A stretch of DNA of 64,000 bases from Tolypeutes matacus (GCA_026826555.1 JAKSZT010054568.1:10504085-10568084); one strand, 5' to 3'; counted from the stretch's first letter, positions 19,831-32,061 are shown. A program made the numbers and translations. The notes: a model not told the origin generated them from the sequence alone.

Positions 19831-22800
19831 CTGAGGAAGCACCTGTGGCACACGTCCCTGGTCACAGGTGGCCCAGGACTCTTCTCCTTTCAGGGTCCTC
19901 GTGAGGCCAGGGCTCCATTACCCACAGGCTGGCAGCACGAAGAGCAGGGCACAGAAGATGAAGGAAGCTCTGCTTCCGTGGACTTGTCTGGAACTTTTCA
20001 ATCAGAAAAAACCAGCACAAAGGCTATTTGGCTTCATTATAACTTGAGCTTTGCTCGTGTTCGGCTTTGGTGTTTGTTTTGAATTACCGTGTGTGGGGGT
20101 GGGGTGTGTGGAGTCCTCTGACTTCTCAGAGCTCCAGGCTCCGAGAACGGAACCCAAATGGGCCAGCTGGAAGATTCTGTGCAGACAAGCAGGGCCGTGA
20201 GCCTCTCTCCCCGGAATCGGGCAGCACAGGCTCCTGAAGGCTGGAGGGTGGGAAGCGTCGGAAAGGCCTTTTATCCGGTTGCAGAGGGTCCCGTGAATTT
20301 CCAAGTAAGGAATGGGGTTTTGCCAGAATCAGTGTCCATCTAGCTGTGCCGCTGGGCGTGGCCACACTGGCTCTCCACCCAGAGGCGCTTCTCTCCGACG
20401 CTGGAACCCTAGAGAGACGAGGCCGCGCTTTCCGGTTTCACCTACTTTTCCACTTGGAACCTAATTTCAAAGATGTCTTGCTAATTTTCAACAGTAAATG
20501 CAAAGGGCTGTTCTCCCCATTTCTTTTCGGGGTGTCCTGCAGCTGTTCATTGAACATGAACTCGGGGATCAGCCGTCACATTCCCCTGTGGCCCATATGC
20601 ACGTCTTACGTTAAGGCTATTGAACATTTTACGTCACCAAAACTCCGAGCTGCGCTGGGGAGATCTGGAGCCAAATTGATTCACTCACAGGGGACAGAGT
20701 TACCTGTATCCAGGTAAGTGGGCTTCAAGGAGAGCTGAAGTTAGGGACCCCATGCCCTCTCCCTTACCAGATAACAAACAGGCTTAAAGAGACTGGCACG
20801 GGTGTAGAGGCGGCAGAGGCAGTTTCACTTAGTGGAGACGAGGTCACCATCGCCTGGGTCAGAGGTCACAGGTCAGAGGCCTGTGTGCCAAATCTGGCTC
20901 CCAGACATATAGTTGTGGATTGGCAGAATGTTCCAAATTTTGACTCAATTGCAGACCTTTTAAGAGGTGGGGATTTCACATTAAAATCTGATTTTCCTCT
21001 TCTCTTGTAAAGTCAGAATTCCTAGCAACACCGAGCCTGCAATTCCCCATGGCAACAGTATCTGGAGCTGCGAGGAGGTGTTCCAAGCCCCTCCCCTGGA
21101 CGCTCCATTCCTCCCCCTCCAGGGCCTTTTCCTGCCTGTGAGAGGGCAGCTCTCCACCGATGCCGTGAACTACTGCGAGCCAGACTCAGCAGGCCCTGCT
21201 TTAATCCCAGGGCCGCTCTGGATTAACGGCATCATCCCAAGCAGGTCTTCTGTCCTCCCCAGGCCTCAGCTTTCCCGTATGTATAATGAGGAATTGGGTT
21301 AGCTAGTGTCCAAAATCCCTCTCCATTCCCATGTTTTGTGAGTCTGGTATAATTAGGAATTTTGAAATAATTATTCCCGGTATATATGGAATGGCAACTA
21401 AATTTCTTTGACTTTGAAGAATTCTAAAATGCACGGAGCACCAGCAAGGCTGTTTGTAATTGGACCAGTGGGACCAAGCCTTCCAGCAACCCGGAGCACT
21501 TTGGGGAGCGTGGAGGAGCCGCCTGGCTGCAGGGCTGGTCTCCAGGGAGGCAGCCTGGCCGCGTAAACCCAGCCCTGGCCCGAGGCCCCCCGTCTTCTCC
21601 CCCATCCAGTCGGCTCTTGGCTTTGAGAAGAGCTACGCGGACCAGGAGTTGGCCCAGCTGGGCCCTGGACAAGGCTCCCCGACTTACTGTGTGGTCCCTC
21701 AAGTCCCGTCTCCGTTTCCACAGCTGTGAGCCTGGAAGAAATTTCTTCACGCTCCAACATCCTGTGACCCTAAGGTCCATCCCGTGGCTCTAGGGAAACC
21801 CTGAGAGGAGAGCCTCTGGCAGAAGCTGCCAGTGCCCCTCCTGCTGACCCGCAGGCCGGCGTGGGGCCACGGCCCCTGGTCTCTGAGAACTCTCCCTCCA
21901 GATGGAAAGATGAGGCATAGACACAAGACTCTACCGCAGGAGTGGATACACGTGACCTTCCTTTTTCTCCTCTTTTAAGGAGCTTTCGTGTTCAAGAGCT
22001 GGGCCTTTGGGGAGGAAAAGAAAAATCATTTAGAAAGAACTCCAGGTAAAATATAAATAGGTTAAAATCTGTCCCTGCCAGGCTGACTTTTCCAAAACAC
22101 AGCATCTACGAGTCACTCAAGAAACCTTTGTCCCTGTGGCCTCTTGTACCAAGGCCAGACTTTTTGGCCCACCAGCCCTGGCCCATTGGCCTTTGTCTTC
22201 CAGTGCAGGCCTGGCGGCCTCCTCCTGTCACCAGGGAGAGGAGCTGTGACCTCTGGGCTCCCAGGGCCCAGGTGCGCTTCCTTATTCCTGCTCGACCCGC
22301 TTCTGTGCAAACCCAGGACTAACTCGAGGGCTTCGCCTGGAGGTTTTGGCCCCCACTGCTGAAACTGTCCCGGAGCACCCGAGCCCGCGGCCGCCGCCGC
22401 CTCCTCCTTTCCGCTCCCTCCCAGTCTTGGCTCTTGGCCGGTGCTGCAGGTTCCCAGGTGATTTGTCTCTTCAACTGGAGAGCAGCCTCCTCAGCCGGAG
22501 TGCTGGATCCTGGAGCCCCTGCCACAGGGGCTTGTTCAGAGCGAGGGAATACGGGAATGAGGGAACGAGGGCCAGGTGGGGGCACGGGCAGGCCTCCGGT
22601 CGCCTCCTCCCCACCGCCTCCAGCCGGCTCGGGCCCAGGCGGCCAGGGGTGCACGCGAGGCCGGCCCCTTTGTCTTCCTTCTTTGTGAACACTGGCAGCC
22701 GCAGGTCGCTGGGCGGGCCGGTAGGGACGAGGAGCGGATGGGGGAGCCCGCAGCCTGCCTGCCCCGCTCCTTCTGGCTGTGAGAACACATTGCCCTCAAG

Positions 22801-23254
22801 TTCCTCAGACACCTGCTTTCATGACCGGGCAAGAGCTGTGTGTAGGGGTCGCAGCAGTAGGGCCTGAAGTGGCTTATGGTACATGGGATGATTTGTTCTG
22901 TCTTTCGCTACCTAAATGGTCTGCAACTATATCTACACCCCAAACAAACCGAATTCTCAGGCGCCTGTAAGGAGAAGAGGGGAGCATGAGGTGGGTGGGA
23001 CACAGTGGGACACACAGCTCTACAAGGAGCCCCTCACGGTGGGAGTGGGGCGTGAGCTCAGGCCCGCATTAGGAGAGGGGGGCGCACGGGTCACTGAGTC
23101 TGGAGCCTGCCCCCACTCTGAGGAGCCAGAGCTGAAGAAGCACGGGGGGCTTCAGCAGCGGCAGGTCACAGGTCGTCCCGTCCACTTCTGGGGCCTTCCT
23201 AACACCAGGCTGGCTGTGAGTCGGCCCTTGGGCGATGGGTGGGTTGGCTAATTA
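19831..23254. other. Unique noncoding DNA with one weak MIR
   Basis: A weak sense MIR lies at about 21175-21345 ('ggcctcagctttcccgtatg', then 'tataatgaggaattggg'). The block at 20540-20720 looks repeat-free. A (CCG)n-like patch occurs at 22385-22410. The strongly GC-rich stretch 21430-23250 is full of overlapping open frames with no recognisable domain. No gene is supported. Confidence 0.35.
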
Positions 23255-23257
23255 TTG

Positions 23258-23475
23258 ACCCTTAGAGTTTATTGAGCACTGCTTCTATGATAATAAAAGG
23301 GGCATCTGCTGAGTGCCTCTCGTGCACATTTACTAGGCAGACGCTGTGTATACGCCCACGTAGCCGGCCAGCTCCTGTCTGCTCTCCCCCACTTTCCAAT
23401 GTCCGAGCCGAGGCTCCGAGACCTTAAGCAGCTCTTCCCAGTTTGCAGAGCAGGCGGGTAGAGCTGGAACCGACA
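23258..23475 (-). repeat. MIR SINE, antisense
   Basis: 'gagtttattgagcactgctt' at the start, 'accttaagcagctcttccca' and 'gcgggtagagctggaacc' at the end follow the MIR in antisense. Divergence is high. Confidence 0.6.
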
Positions 23476-23480
23476 AGCAG

Positions 23481-24354
23481 GGCGTCCTGCCTCTAGCCAA
23501 GCTCCCCTCCCTCCATGGTTCTCACCGGGGTGGGAAGGAACTGGCTGTTCTTCTCTCCCAAAGACCTCTTCATGGAGTTTGCCCCCGGGGAATCCATCCA
23601 TTTGGAGGAACCTTGATTTTGTGGGGATGGATGAAGATGGTTGGATGATTCTGTATGTTATGTTTGTGAAAACCGTCTCTACCTGTATCAAACGTCTTTC
23701 TTCATCACAGCATGATCCTGAGACAAAAAAAAAAAAAAAAAAATGCAGGAGAGGGCTGACAATTTTAGTCCACAACAATTTTCAATTTTAGGACACTTTT
23801 GCAAATGGTGTTGAATGAGGTACATATTCTACGTGGAATAGACTAGAACATTTTGTTCCTTCCAAACAAATACAGAAAGAAAAAAAGGACAAAAACCCAG
23901 CTTTTGTTTAAAAAGTGTTAAAAGGCGGCTGCTGTGTAGACAGTGAGTCAGGGGCCGACCTCGGGGCCCGCGTTGCACCCAGCACTGGGCCCACAGTGGG
24001 GCGGGGGCTGCCCTTGCGATGCTTGATTTAATTAGAAAGCACCTCGCAGAGAACAAGAGCCCACTCAGACTGGCTCAAGAATAAAGGGGCATGGGAAAGG
24101 AAGAAAACTAGCCGGGTCGCCGAGATGGGGGGTGGGTTTGGGGGGACCTGCAGGTTCCCCCACCTCAGGGGCTCCCTTCTGCCCCGCCCCAGCCATCTGC
24201 TCTCTTCTCCGCACTCCTGCTGTCTCTCTTTCCCCATCACTGGTTTCCATGCCCACCACGGGGAGACACGTAAATAGAATAAGTGGGAAACAAGTGGGAA
24301 ATTTGTCCGTCACCTCTCCAGGTGGCTCTCGTCACGTCCAGGCTTCCATCTTCA
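23481..24354. other. Unique noncoding DNA with an A-run
   Basis: A run of 19 A lies at 23725-23743 without a recognisable retroelement body. Nothing else is recognised. Confidence 0.4.
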
Positions 24355-24530
24355 CTTCTCACACAGCTCTGGCTTGCGTCCTGGCCCCACTACTTCCGTG
24401 CCAACCTCGGGCATGTCTTTCAGCGCCCTCAGTCCTCGCTCCCTCAGTTGTAAAGTGGAGAAGCTGGCTCCTAACGCGTGGGTGCTAAGGCTTAGAAGCT
24501 CTCAGTAAACGGTAGCTGTTCTCATCTTTA
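24355..24530 (+). repeat. MIR SINE
   Basis: 'tctggcttgcgtcctggccc', 'cactacttccgtgcc', 'ctccctcagttgtaaagtgg' and 'agctctcagtaaacggtagc' follow the MIR consensus in sense direction. Confidence 0.7.
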
Positions 24531-24997
24531 GCTCTCTCTGGTTGGGGGCATGAGCTAAAGGTGCTGGCAGGGTGGGCTGAGGCAAACCCGCAGGCCTGAG
24601 CACGATTCCCCGGCATCTTTGCCCAGGGAGCAAGGGGAGAAGCGTGGAAGCATCACGGAGGAGGGGGCCAGCAGCTGGGGCCCCGTGAAGGGCCAGTCCC
24701 TAGGGAGTCAGCTTCACCTGACTCAGGACGGGACCTGGACACAGCAGGGCATGGCTAGTGGCGTGGGAAGACTCGCAGGTAGGGTCACCACTGCATCCCA
24801 CCCCCGCCCCAGCACAACGTGTGACTCACGATGGCGTCTCCACAAACATCCGTTGTGGGAATGAACGAGTGGACGGACGACCGGGTGGTAAGGCTGGGGG
24901 CGGAGCAGCGAGGCTAAGGCAGCCGTGGACCAGGCGTGGCAGAGGCCCATTGCCCGGTCAGCTCGTCGGCTCAGGCCGCCACCACCATCCTCGTCCA
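24531..24997. other. Unique noncoding DNA
   Basis: Nothing recognised. Confidence 0.4.
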
Positions 24998-25232
24998 AGT
25001 AATGGCTACTGTTGTGGAGCACTCATTCATTTCTTGCCAGGTTCTGTGTGAAATAGCCTCATTTCATTTAATTCTTGTAATTCCCTAGTGAGAGAGTCAC
25101 CATTATCCTTGTTTCATGAATGTGGAATGAGAGATCGGAAACCTTTCCCAAGGCTGCACGTCTAGTGAGTGGAAGGGTTGTGATTCAAACCATGCGTGCC
25201 TGACTCCAAACTGCCGTAACTGCGATGTCAGA
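24998..25232 (-). repeat. MIR SINE, antisense
   Basis: Nearly full length. 'ttctgtgtgaaatagcctca', 'tttcatttaattcttgtaat', 'ccattatccttgtttcatga', 'cccaaggctgcacgtctagt' and 'tgattcaaaccatgcgtgcc' follow the antisense MIR in order. Confidence 0.8.
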
Positions 25233-26944
25233 CCCCTGGCCAAGGGCAACCTTCCCGAGTGGTAAAAACTGCCGGGGTCTCAAACGGATTGGGCTGCACT
25301 GACACGTGTGGCCAGAGGCCACTCACACAGGGACTCCAGAGCCGAGGGCTGTCAACCAGCAGGCTGGGCGGGAGAGGGAGAAGCATCTGACCGCAACGGC
25401 ACAGGGTAGGGGAGAGGGGCCTCTGGGCCCACCAGACGTCTCTCTTCAGGGACCTGGGGAAGGGTGTGGCTAGGTGAGCCTCTCTCTCCAGAATGGGGTC
25501 CGTGGACAGAAGAGGGCATGGTGTCAGGAAAGCCAGCGACTGCTGACCGTGCTTGAGTTAGAGCCTGCTCTCTAGGAACATGCTATGCACATCCGTCCAC
25601 GCACGCATGTGCGTGTCATGTACGTAGTATTGGAGAGCTGAAATGCCCATGTGGAGAGAAGAGGTCCGCGAACAACCTGCGCAGGCCTATTCCTGGAAGA
25701 TAAGACGCCTTCTTGGAGAAAGCCCCCTGGAACCCTCAGAAGTGACTTGGGGAGACTTGGGGTGAAGAGTGAACATGCAGCAATTACACAGGTAGGCTAG
25801 GACGCTAGTCAAACTTGTAAATTAAAGTTTAATGCGATCCCATTGCTTCCTGCAGGACAGTGAGATCTTGGGGTTTTTGGATTTCACAAGGAAAATGGTT
25901 GTGCTTTGCTTGGACCAGAGATACCTGGTTGAGGCAGGGAATGCAGATCCAGAGGTGAGCAAATCACTGAAAGATAATGCGGGATGCAAGGGCCGCTACC
26001 CTCACATCTACCTGGATAATCGCTGTGGAGGATTGAAATGGCTTCCAGTACTTTGGCAGTCCTTCAGTCAAGCAGTGGGGGGCCCAGTTTCTGGGCCTGA
26101 ATCTTGAGAAACTGGCATTTTAGGGTTCCTGTCTCTGGGCGCTCTGGTAGAGTCGTGTGTCCCCGCCCCCCCCCCCACATCAGCTCAGACCTGCACACCT
26201 GGAGGCATAGGCAGAGCTCTTTGACCTTAAAAGGACAGGAGGACAGGATTGACTGAGACGGTTCTGGTCTTCGGGGGGGGGGCGTTCTCTGCAGTCAAGA
26301 GGCGTCCAGGCCCTGGGTGCCGGGAGGAAGCCCTGCTCTGCTTGGTTGGGAGGTTGCTGGCTGCCCGAGGTAGGGTGGGACTGAGTCTGGGGCAGAGGGC
26401 CTGGCTCCGGGGGTGAGGATGGGGCTTCCTTCCCCTTGGACCCCCATGTGCTCTGACCCTCTGGGTCAGACTGAGTTTCTCTGTCAAAGCCCCACAGTAG
26501 TGAGAAAAGAGTCGTGCTTTTCTAATACAACAGCCGGACAATTAGTTGAGTTATTGTCCACATCGCCGTTTCCGAATGTATTTATGTTGTGTGCTCTGCG
26601 CTGGCCCTGCGCTGGGGAGCAGGACTCTGTGAGGTGACCAGGACTCAGTCCTGCCCGCCGTTGGGGGGTGGAGACTCGCAGGCTGAAAAGCACCACGTGG
26701 GCAGTGAGTGCCGCCCTGGAGGCCGTGCCACGGGCTGCAGGGGGGGGACATCTGCTGAGAACCCCAGATCAGATGGAGTGGGGTGACGGGGTGAGAGCCA
26801 GGCTTCTAGGAGGCAGGACGGGGCCCTCGGCTCCTGGGATGTGTGTGGAAACACGGATGCAGGTGAAGCTGGCGGCCCAGAGCCACCAGAAACGAGCGGG
26901 GGCTTCCGCCTGGTTCCTCAGGGGCCAGAAAGTGGCACCGAAGA
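25233..26944. other. Unique noncoding DNA
   Basis: Homopolymer C tracts lie at 26161-26177 and a G tract near 26272-26282. The segment 26500-26590 ('ggacaattagttgagttatt') is repeat-free and may be conserved noncoding DNA. No gene is supported. Confidence 0.35.
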
Positions 26945-26954
26945 TAGTGAGGTT

Positions 26955-27105
26955 GAGTGCATTGATTGAGCACCTGCTGCATGCTTCAGCATGATCCCTT
27001 TTAAATTCCCAAACATTTGTGAGGGAGGAGATATTTCCCATTTTATGGGCGAGGAAACTGAGGCTTAGAGAAGTTAAAGTCTTAAGTCTGCACAACTTGT
27101 ACCTG
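26955..27105 (-). repeat. MIR SINE, antisense
   Basis: 'attgattgagcacctgctgc', 'cccattttatgggcgaggaa' and 'actgaggcttagagaagtta' are typical antisense MIR phrases in the right order. Confidence 0.75.
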
Positions 27106-27479
27106 GGCTAGTGTTTTCACTCCATCCCTGGCTGGTTGTAAATTTTCATGCTTCCTCTTTACAGAAGCAGCTTGGTCAGAGTTAAAGCGTCTGGGGCTCC
27201 TCTGGCACCTTGTGACCTTACGGAGTCCGCAGTCAGATTCCCCAGCATTTGGAGGGGATTCTGAGGTCACCTAGTCAGTCCAACTATAGCACTTCTTGCC
27301 CTTGCACTACTTGAGGAGCGATTAGAAAGGACATTGTGGCAATGACCTCCGCTTGTATCCCGCTTCTGTCTTGCCGGAGCTTGAGCGTCACGACCAATGG
27401 CGGTAGACTCTGCCTTTTGCTCTCCTTATGTGATACACACGTCGTCACGTCTCACTCCACCTTCAGTAGGACTGAAATT
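27106..27479. other. Unique noncoding DNA
   Basis: Nothing recognised. Confidence 0.4.
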
Positions 27480-27675
27480 TATTGGGATGCAAAATTGTAC
27501 ATTCTCTTCCATCTGATTTTGTTATGTGGACAAGAAGACGAAGGAAAGAGATCCAAAAGTTAAAAGCCATTGTCTCCGGGTTATGGGCTAACTTCTGGTC
27601 TTTGTCTCTCTTTTTAGTTTTTTTTCTGTGTGGTCCAAAATTTTGTTACAATGAAAAGCCGATTATTTGGCAAAG
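27480..27675 (+). mobile_element. L1M 3' end
   Basis: 'gggatgcaaaattgtacatt', 'ccaaaagttaaaagccattg', 'tctccgggttatgggctaac', 'tgtggtccaaaattttgtta' and 'caatgaaaagc' follow the last 200 bases of an L1MB/L1M-type 3' end in sense direction. Confidence 0.65.
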
Positions 27676-28149
27676 TGTCAGCACAGCCTGGCAGCCTGCC
27701 TCTCGGATCGAGAGCCTTCAAGCCCTGCCGCAACCCAGGAGGTCAGGGCAGCGGGGCCTCTTCCCTGAAGAGAGCGACCCAGGCCTCCTGCGCGTAGCTC
27801 ACAGGCGCAGGCTTGGAAGTCCCTGGCAGTGCTGACTGGACGTGTTACTTTCTTCACTGTTTCCCTCAAGGATATTGGAAAAGATTTAAGAGACAAACTC
27901 AACAACTTTCTCTCAACTTTCTAGAAGAAAGGATGCAGGACAAAGCGTTGTTATTTATTTCTAGCAACAAAAGGAGGTGCTCTGAAGAGGCATGTTACTT
28001 TATCAATATCCCATCATTGTTTATAGCCAATGCTGTGATGACGCCTACTGAGCCAGTTCCCACCCCGGGCACCAATGGAAACCGCATACCTGACCTATTA
28101 CTCCTCCACAGGAATCCTTTCTAGGACTCCCCTGTTGTTTGTGGATACA
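27676..28149. other. Noncoding DNA, not assigned
   Basis: Nothing is recognised. The last part may belong to the L2 that follows. Confidence 0.4.
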
Positions 28150-28590
28150 ATTCAATTCTGCACTAACAAATTACTTCCTGACACTCTGCTTCTAATACCA
28201 ACTCAGCAAGTCCAATATACCCCAGGGCCTTTGCATCAGCTTGGCCCTGTATCCAAAATACCTTTAATCCTCATATACCATGAAAACTCCTTCTCAGCCT
28301 TAAAAACCATGTTCTGGAGACCTCCTCTGTGAAGCCTTCTGGGCTCTCCCTTCCCCTCCCAGATGACTCACACACACACCCCAGCACTAACTCAGCACCT
28401 CACACGACTCCCACTATTGCGTGAAAGACAATGGCCTGCATTTACCTGCTTGCTTTTCTGTGTCCTCAGCTGGGATGAGAATCCCCTGGAAGGGAGCAAA
28501 GTTGTCTTATTCATCACTGTATTCCCAGTTCTAGCAAACAAATGACATGAGGATTCATACAGAAGATGTTTGAACTGAACTGTTGAGCTG
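28150..28590 (+). mobile_element. L2 LINE 3' end
   Basis: 'caagtccaatataccccagg', 'gcctttgcatcagcttgg', 'ctccttctcagccttaaaaa', 'cctcctctgtgaagccttct', 'aagttgtcttattcatcact' and 'gtattcccagttctagcaaa' follow the L2 3' end in order over about 400 bases. Confidence 0.75.
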
Positions 28591-28829
28591 CATATGGGAG
28601 AAAATCAGAATTCCAACTGTGTAAGCCTCTGAACAACATATAGAAGAGAGAAGCATCTGGGTTGAAAAGCAGAAATCTCTCTGTGTAATTCTCGATTTAA
28701 TTGTATTCCGTGGATAAGGCACTCCTCCCACCTGCTTGTGTGCATCACAACGACAGCAGTTCCTGCTAAAAGCTCCAGTCCTCAGAGATGAAGGCAAAGG
28801 CTAGACACCCAAACGCACAGCTGCTGGAC
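28591..28829. other. Noncoding DNA, not assigned
   Basis: Nothing recognised. Confidence 0.4.
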
Positions 28830-29420
28830 AGTCATTGTCCCGGATGTCTGTACCGAGGGGCAGCCAGAGATCTGCCCGTCTGCCCTTCGGGAAGGAAGTG
28901 TCTGGTGACAACTCGACTGTAAGCGTGGGCAACCATGTTGAAGGGGTCTCAGAACCTGGTGACGCATGAAATCGCGGGAGGCACTGCAGAAGGACTTCTG
29001 GCTTCCTGGGAAACCAAGAATCCATCCTCGTGTCGCAGGAAAGCGCTGGTCAGAAGTGACGGTAGCAGGAAGACTTTATTCAAGCTCAGCAGGGGAGGAG
29101 AAGCCAACAATGTCTGGTCTCAGCCCTGCTCGGCACAGAGGTAGCCAGGTTCTTTAAAGGGCACAGGAGGGCTGGGAAGTGGGCAGGGACCGTGCGGGGC
29201 CTGGGGAGGCCTGAGCGGGCCTGGCCGTGGGCTGAAGGAAGAGGGTCCAGTCACTGAGCAGCCCTCTGTGGTTTTACAATATTGCACTGGCTTAGGCGAA
29301 AACCCAGCATGGGCTCGGGGCCCCAGGGCCGTGGCCGGCCTTAGGGGAGTTCGCGCTAAGGTTTGGGTAAGGTCTAGCGCCAAGTGTAGACAAGGACGTG
29401 GGCCAAGCAGTCTTTTGCAA
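28830..29420 (-). mobile_element. Probable ERV LTR, antisense
   Basis: Read on the minus strand, this has the layout of a retroviral LTR. A TTTAAAG TATA-like box lies at 29151-29157. About 75 bases downstream comes TTGAATAAAGTC, with the polyadenylation signal AATAAA on the minus strand at about 29072-29077. A U5-like stretch rich in C and T follows toward 28985. The outer ends (TG and CA) and the family are not certain. No coding region adjoins it. Confidence 0.5.
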
Positions 29421-29890
29421 GTTCACATAGCAACGTGTGTTTCTGCCTCAGGTTTCTGTCATGGGTTTCATGCAAAGTCCCAGTCCAAGCCTGAATTTGG
29501 GCGAGAGATTTGCACAAAAACTTTATATAAGCCGATCTTCCTTATTCTCTAAATTTCAGCCGCCTGCAAATGAGTCGAAACGGCACGTTACCCAGAGAGA
29601 GGAGCCTCGTACTGCGTGCCTTGCGTTGGCTTGTATTCTTCCCCCTTGGTTTTGAGAGATTCTAGATACTCTTCTGCCCATCAGGTTCCCTTTTCAATGT
29701 TCTTCATATTCCATGACCAGACTCTCGGGCTTTCCATGCCCCAAATCACAGCGTTTCTGTCAGATAAGATAAAGCAAACACTCATCTTTCCAACTTTTGC
29801 TCTTGTGGGATGTAGGGTGTAGCGAGTAGGGGGGAGACTAGCTGGGGAGGGAAGCTTTGAGCTCTGAAGGCCCATGTTGAATAGGGTGGT
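29421..29890. other. Noncoding DNA, not assigned
   Basis: No repeat family is recognised with confidence. It may be part of an older LTR-related sequence. Confidence 0.35.
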
Positions 29891-29894
29891 TGTT

Positions 29895-29987
29895 AGAATA
29901 CACCAGGGGCTCTTCACCTTTTCTGTTCCACGGACCCCTTTGCCAGTCAGGTGAAAACCACGGACCCCTTACTAGGTCCACACTAGA
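29895..29987. repeat. Ancient repeat remnant, hAT-like
   Basis: 'ggggctcttcaccttttctg' followed by twice-used 'cacggacccctt' resembles a widespread mammalian fossil of hAT-like type. The exact family is not recalled. It is cut at its right end by the LTR that follows. Confidence 0.4.
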
Positions 29988-29992
29988 CTGTG
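29988..29992. other. Target site duplication, left copy (CTGTG)
   Basis: This matches CTGGG at 30658-30662 in four of five bases. Confidence 0.55.
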
Positions 29993-30657
29993 TGTATTAG
30001 TCACCAAAGGGACGCTGATGCAGAATACCAGAACTCTGTTGGCTTTTAATAAGCTTTTTTTAGTTGGGGTAGAAGCTTACGGTCACAAGGCCATACAGCG
30101 TAAGTCACTTCCTCACCAACGCCTGCTGCCACGTGTTGGAGCAAGATGGCTGCCGACGTCTGCCAGGGTCCAGCCTTCCTCTTCCTCTTCCTCCTCAGGC
30201 TCCCTGGTCCCAGCTTCTTCCAAAATCAGCCGTAGGCTGGGATAAGTCGGGCTCATTTCTCTCTGGGCTCAGCTGCTCTGCTCTCTCCACAAGGCCAGCT
30301 GTAGACTGTCAGGCGAACGACTCGTCCCTCTTCCCGGGGCCTCTGCCGTGTCTGATGGAGGCTTCCCTCTTTCCTCACGTATCTGCTTCTCTGTGTGTTT
30401 ACTTCCCGGGGCTCCAGCATTAAAACTCCACTGTCTACTCTGCCTTGTCATTTTCCCTGTGAGTTCCCGCCCACCAAGGGGGCGGAGATGCAACGTTCCA
30501 CTGATGTGGCCCAATCAAAGCCTTAATTATTATTTAATAAAGTAAAAGTGAAACCTCGGAATGCAATGCAATCTAGTGCACCCAGAGGAACAGACCACTT
30601 TACAAACATAATCCAGTATCTATTTTTGGAATTCATAAACAATATCAAACTGCTACA
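29993..30657 (-). mobile_element. Solo MaLR-like LTR, antisense
   Basis: On the plus strand this begins TGTATTAGTCACC and ends CAAACTGCTACA. On its own strand it therefore begins TGTAGCAGTTTG and ends GACTAATACA. 'gtgttggagcaagatggctg', 'ccagctgtagactgtcaggc', 'ctccagcattaaaactccac' and 'gatgtggcccaatcaaagcc' are phrases I associate with a common xenarthran LTR. Length is 665 bases and it is flanked by a near-perfect 5-bp duplication. No internal region is present, so it is a solo LTR. Confidence 0.8.
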
Positions 30658-30930
30658 CTGGGAAGTCTTGCAGATTTGTAATTTTCTGTCTTTATATTTC
30701 AAAAGCAATAATGCTCGTTTTGTTTTAAAAACCTCGGTTAGCACATATTCATATAAATAAAATGTAAACCCCTCATTTTTCTGATTTCTACCAAGCAAAC
30801 CCATTCCCCAGGATAATCACTAGTAGCAGTTTTTTGTGTATCTTCCTGGCATTTTTCTGCATGTGACCGTATAGGTCAATTTTAAAAAATATATAAATGG
30901 CATCGTAGTCTACATGTTGTATCAGGGTCC
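30658..30930 (-). mobile_element. L1M fragment, antisense
   Basis: 'ccccaggataatcactagta', 'gtgtatcttcctggcatttt' and 'ctgcatgtgaccgtatagg' follow the antisense of an old L1M 3' region, which seems to resume at 31369. It is heavily decayed. Confidence 0.5.
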
Positions 30931-31368
30931 CAATAGGAACCAAAGGCACCCTTAAATTAGGACGATTAGAAGATAAGAGGATTAGTTAAAGAGATAAGGG
31001 TGATCTATTGGGGAACCACAAAAGAAAGAGCCAGAAGGCTGCTGGCAGCACAGGGCTGTTACTGGCTCTAACCTGAATGAATGGGGGGGGGGGTTGGTAT
31101 AAAGGAACGACGAGGAGAAGGTTGAGGCGAGCCAGCACTGCCTTTTGGGGAGGGCACACAGCCAGGCTGAGGCAGCCTTGAGAGGGAGCTGGGGGAGGCA
31201 AACCCCGTGCCTCTGTCTGCTCCGTCCCCCCAACCTGCGTCTGCGCCTGCCCAGTGGCGATGCCACAGGGAGCCAGAGCCCATTCCCTTGATGCCGCCCT
31301 CCGAGTCGGGCTGGGGCCGGGGAGCAGGGGGCAGTGGGAGGTGGGTCTCCAGGGTGCACGCCCTCCTG
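30931..31368. mobile_element. Unclassified insertion within L1M
   Basis: This GC-richer segment, with a run of 11 G at about 31083-31093, separates two parts of an antisense L1M that would otherwise be adjacent. 'ggtcccaataggaaccaaag' at the left looks like a repeat I have seen but cannot name. It is probably an old LTR or nonautonomous element. Confidence 0.35.
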
Positions 31369-32061
31369 CAGCTTGCTCTTTTACTTAGCGAGCTGTGACA
31401 GAGATCTTTTCATGTAGCTTCTCAGCTCTGCCATGTTTTAGAAACCACTCCATAGCATTCAACTGCATGAGTTTGCCGTGAATTGTTCACCTGGTCTCCT
31501 ACCAAAAAACGTTTAGGTTATTTCAGGTTCTTTGCTATTGTCAACAATGCGACAATGAAGAGCTTGTAGACAGTGTTTTGTCTGGTTACCATTGTATAGA
31601 TAAAATAACTTCCTTGAAGTAGAATTACTCGTTTGAAGAGTATGTGCATTTTAAATATCGATCAATTTCTATCAGATGACCCAAACTCAACATTCTACCA
31701 TCAGCTTTTATCTATGCCCTCACCACACTGGTTATTATCTATCTTTTAAATCCTTGCCATTCTGATAAGCAAAATGTGTGTGTTGGGTTTCTTTCATTGT
31801 GAGCTCAGGTGACCATCTCTAATTATTATTAAGTGACAATTTTAATGGTGTGTGGTAGGCATTGCGTGTTTGTGCTACTGGGAAAGTGTTACTCAGTTTT
31901 CTATTTGGATTTAATGTTCTCCAAATGGTTTGTAAGAGCTCTTTGTATATTAAAGAAATTAACCATTTATCTGTCATATGAAGGGCAAGCTTTCTCCCCC
32001 CGACCCAATTTTATTTGTAATTGATTTTTTTTTTTAATCTAGGGCCATACAAAAGCTATTC
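31369..32061 (-). mobile_element. L1M 3' region, antisense
   Basis: 'gtgacagagatcttttcatg', 'tactcgtttgaagagtatgt', 'gccctcaccacactggttat', 'ctttttaaatccttgccatt'-type wording and 'ttgtaagagctctttgtata' then 'ttaaccatttatctgtcata' are the antisense L1M series in order. It is interrupted by a retrocopy at 32062. Confidence 0.75.

Noticed and set aside
23725..23743. Poly-A tract as the tail of a retrocopy
   Set aside because: The preceding text matches no repeat or mRNA I can recognise and there is no visible target duplication, so the A run alone is not enough.
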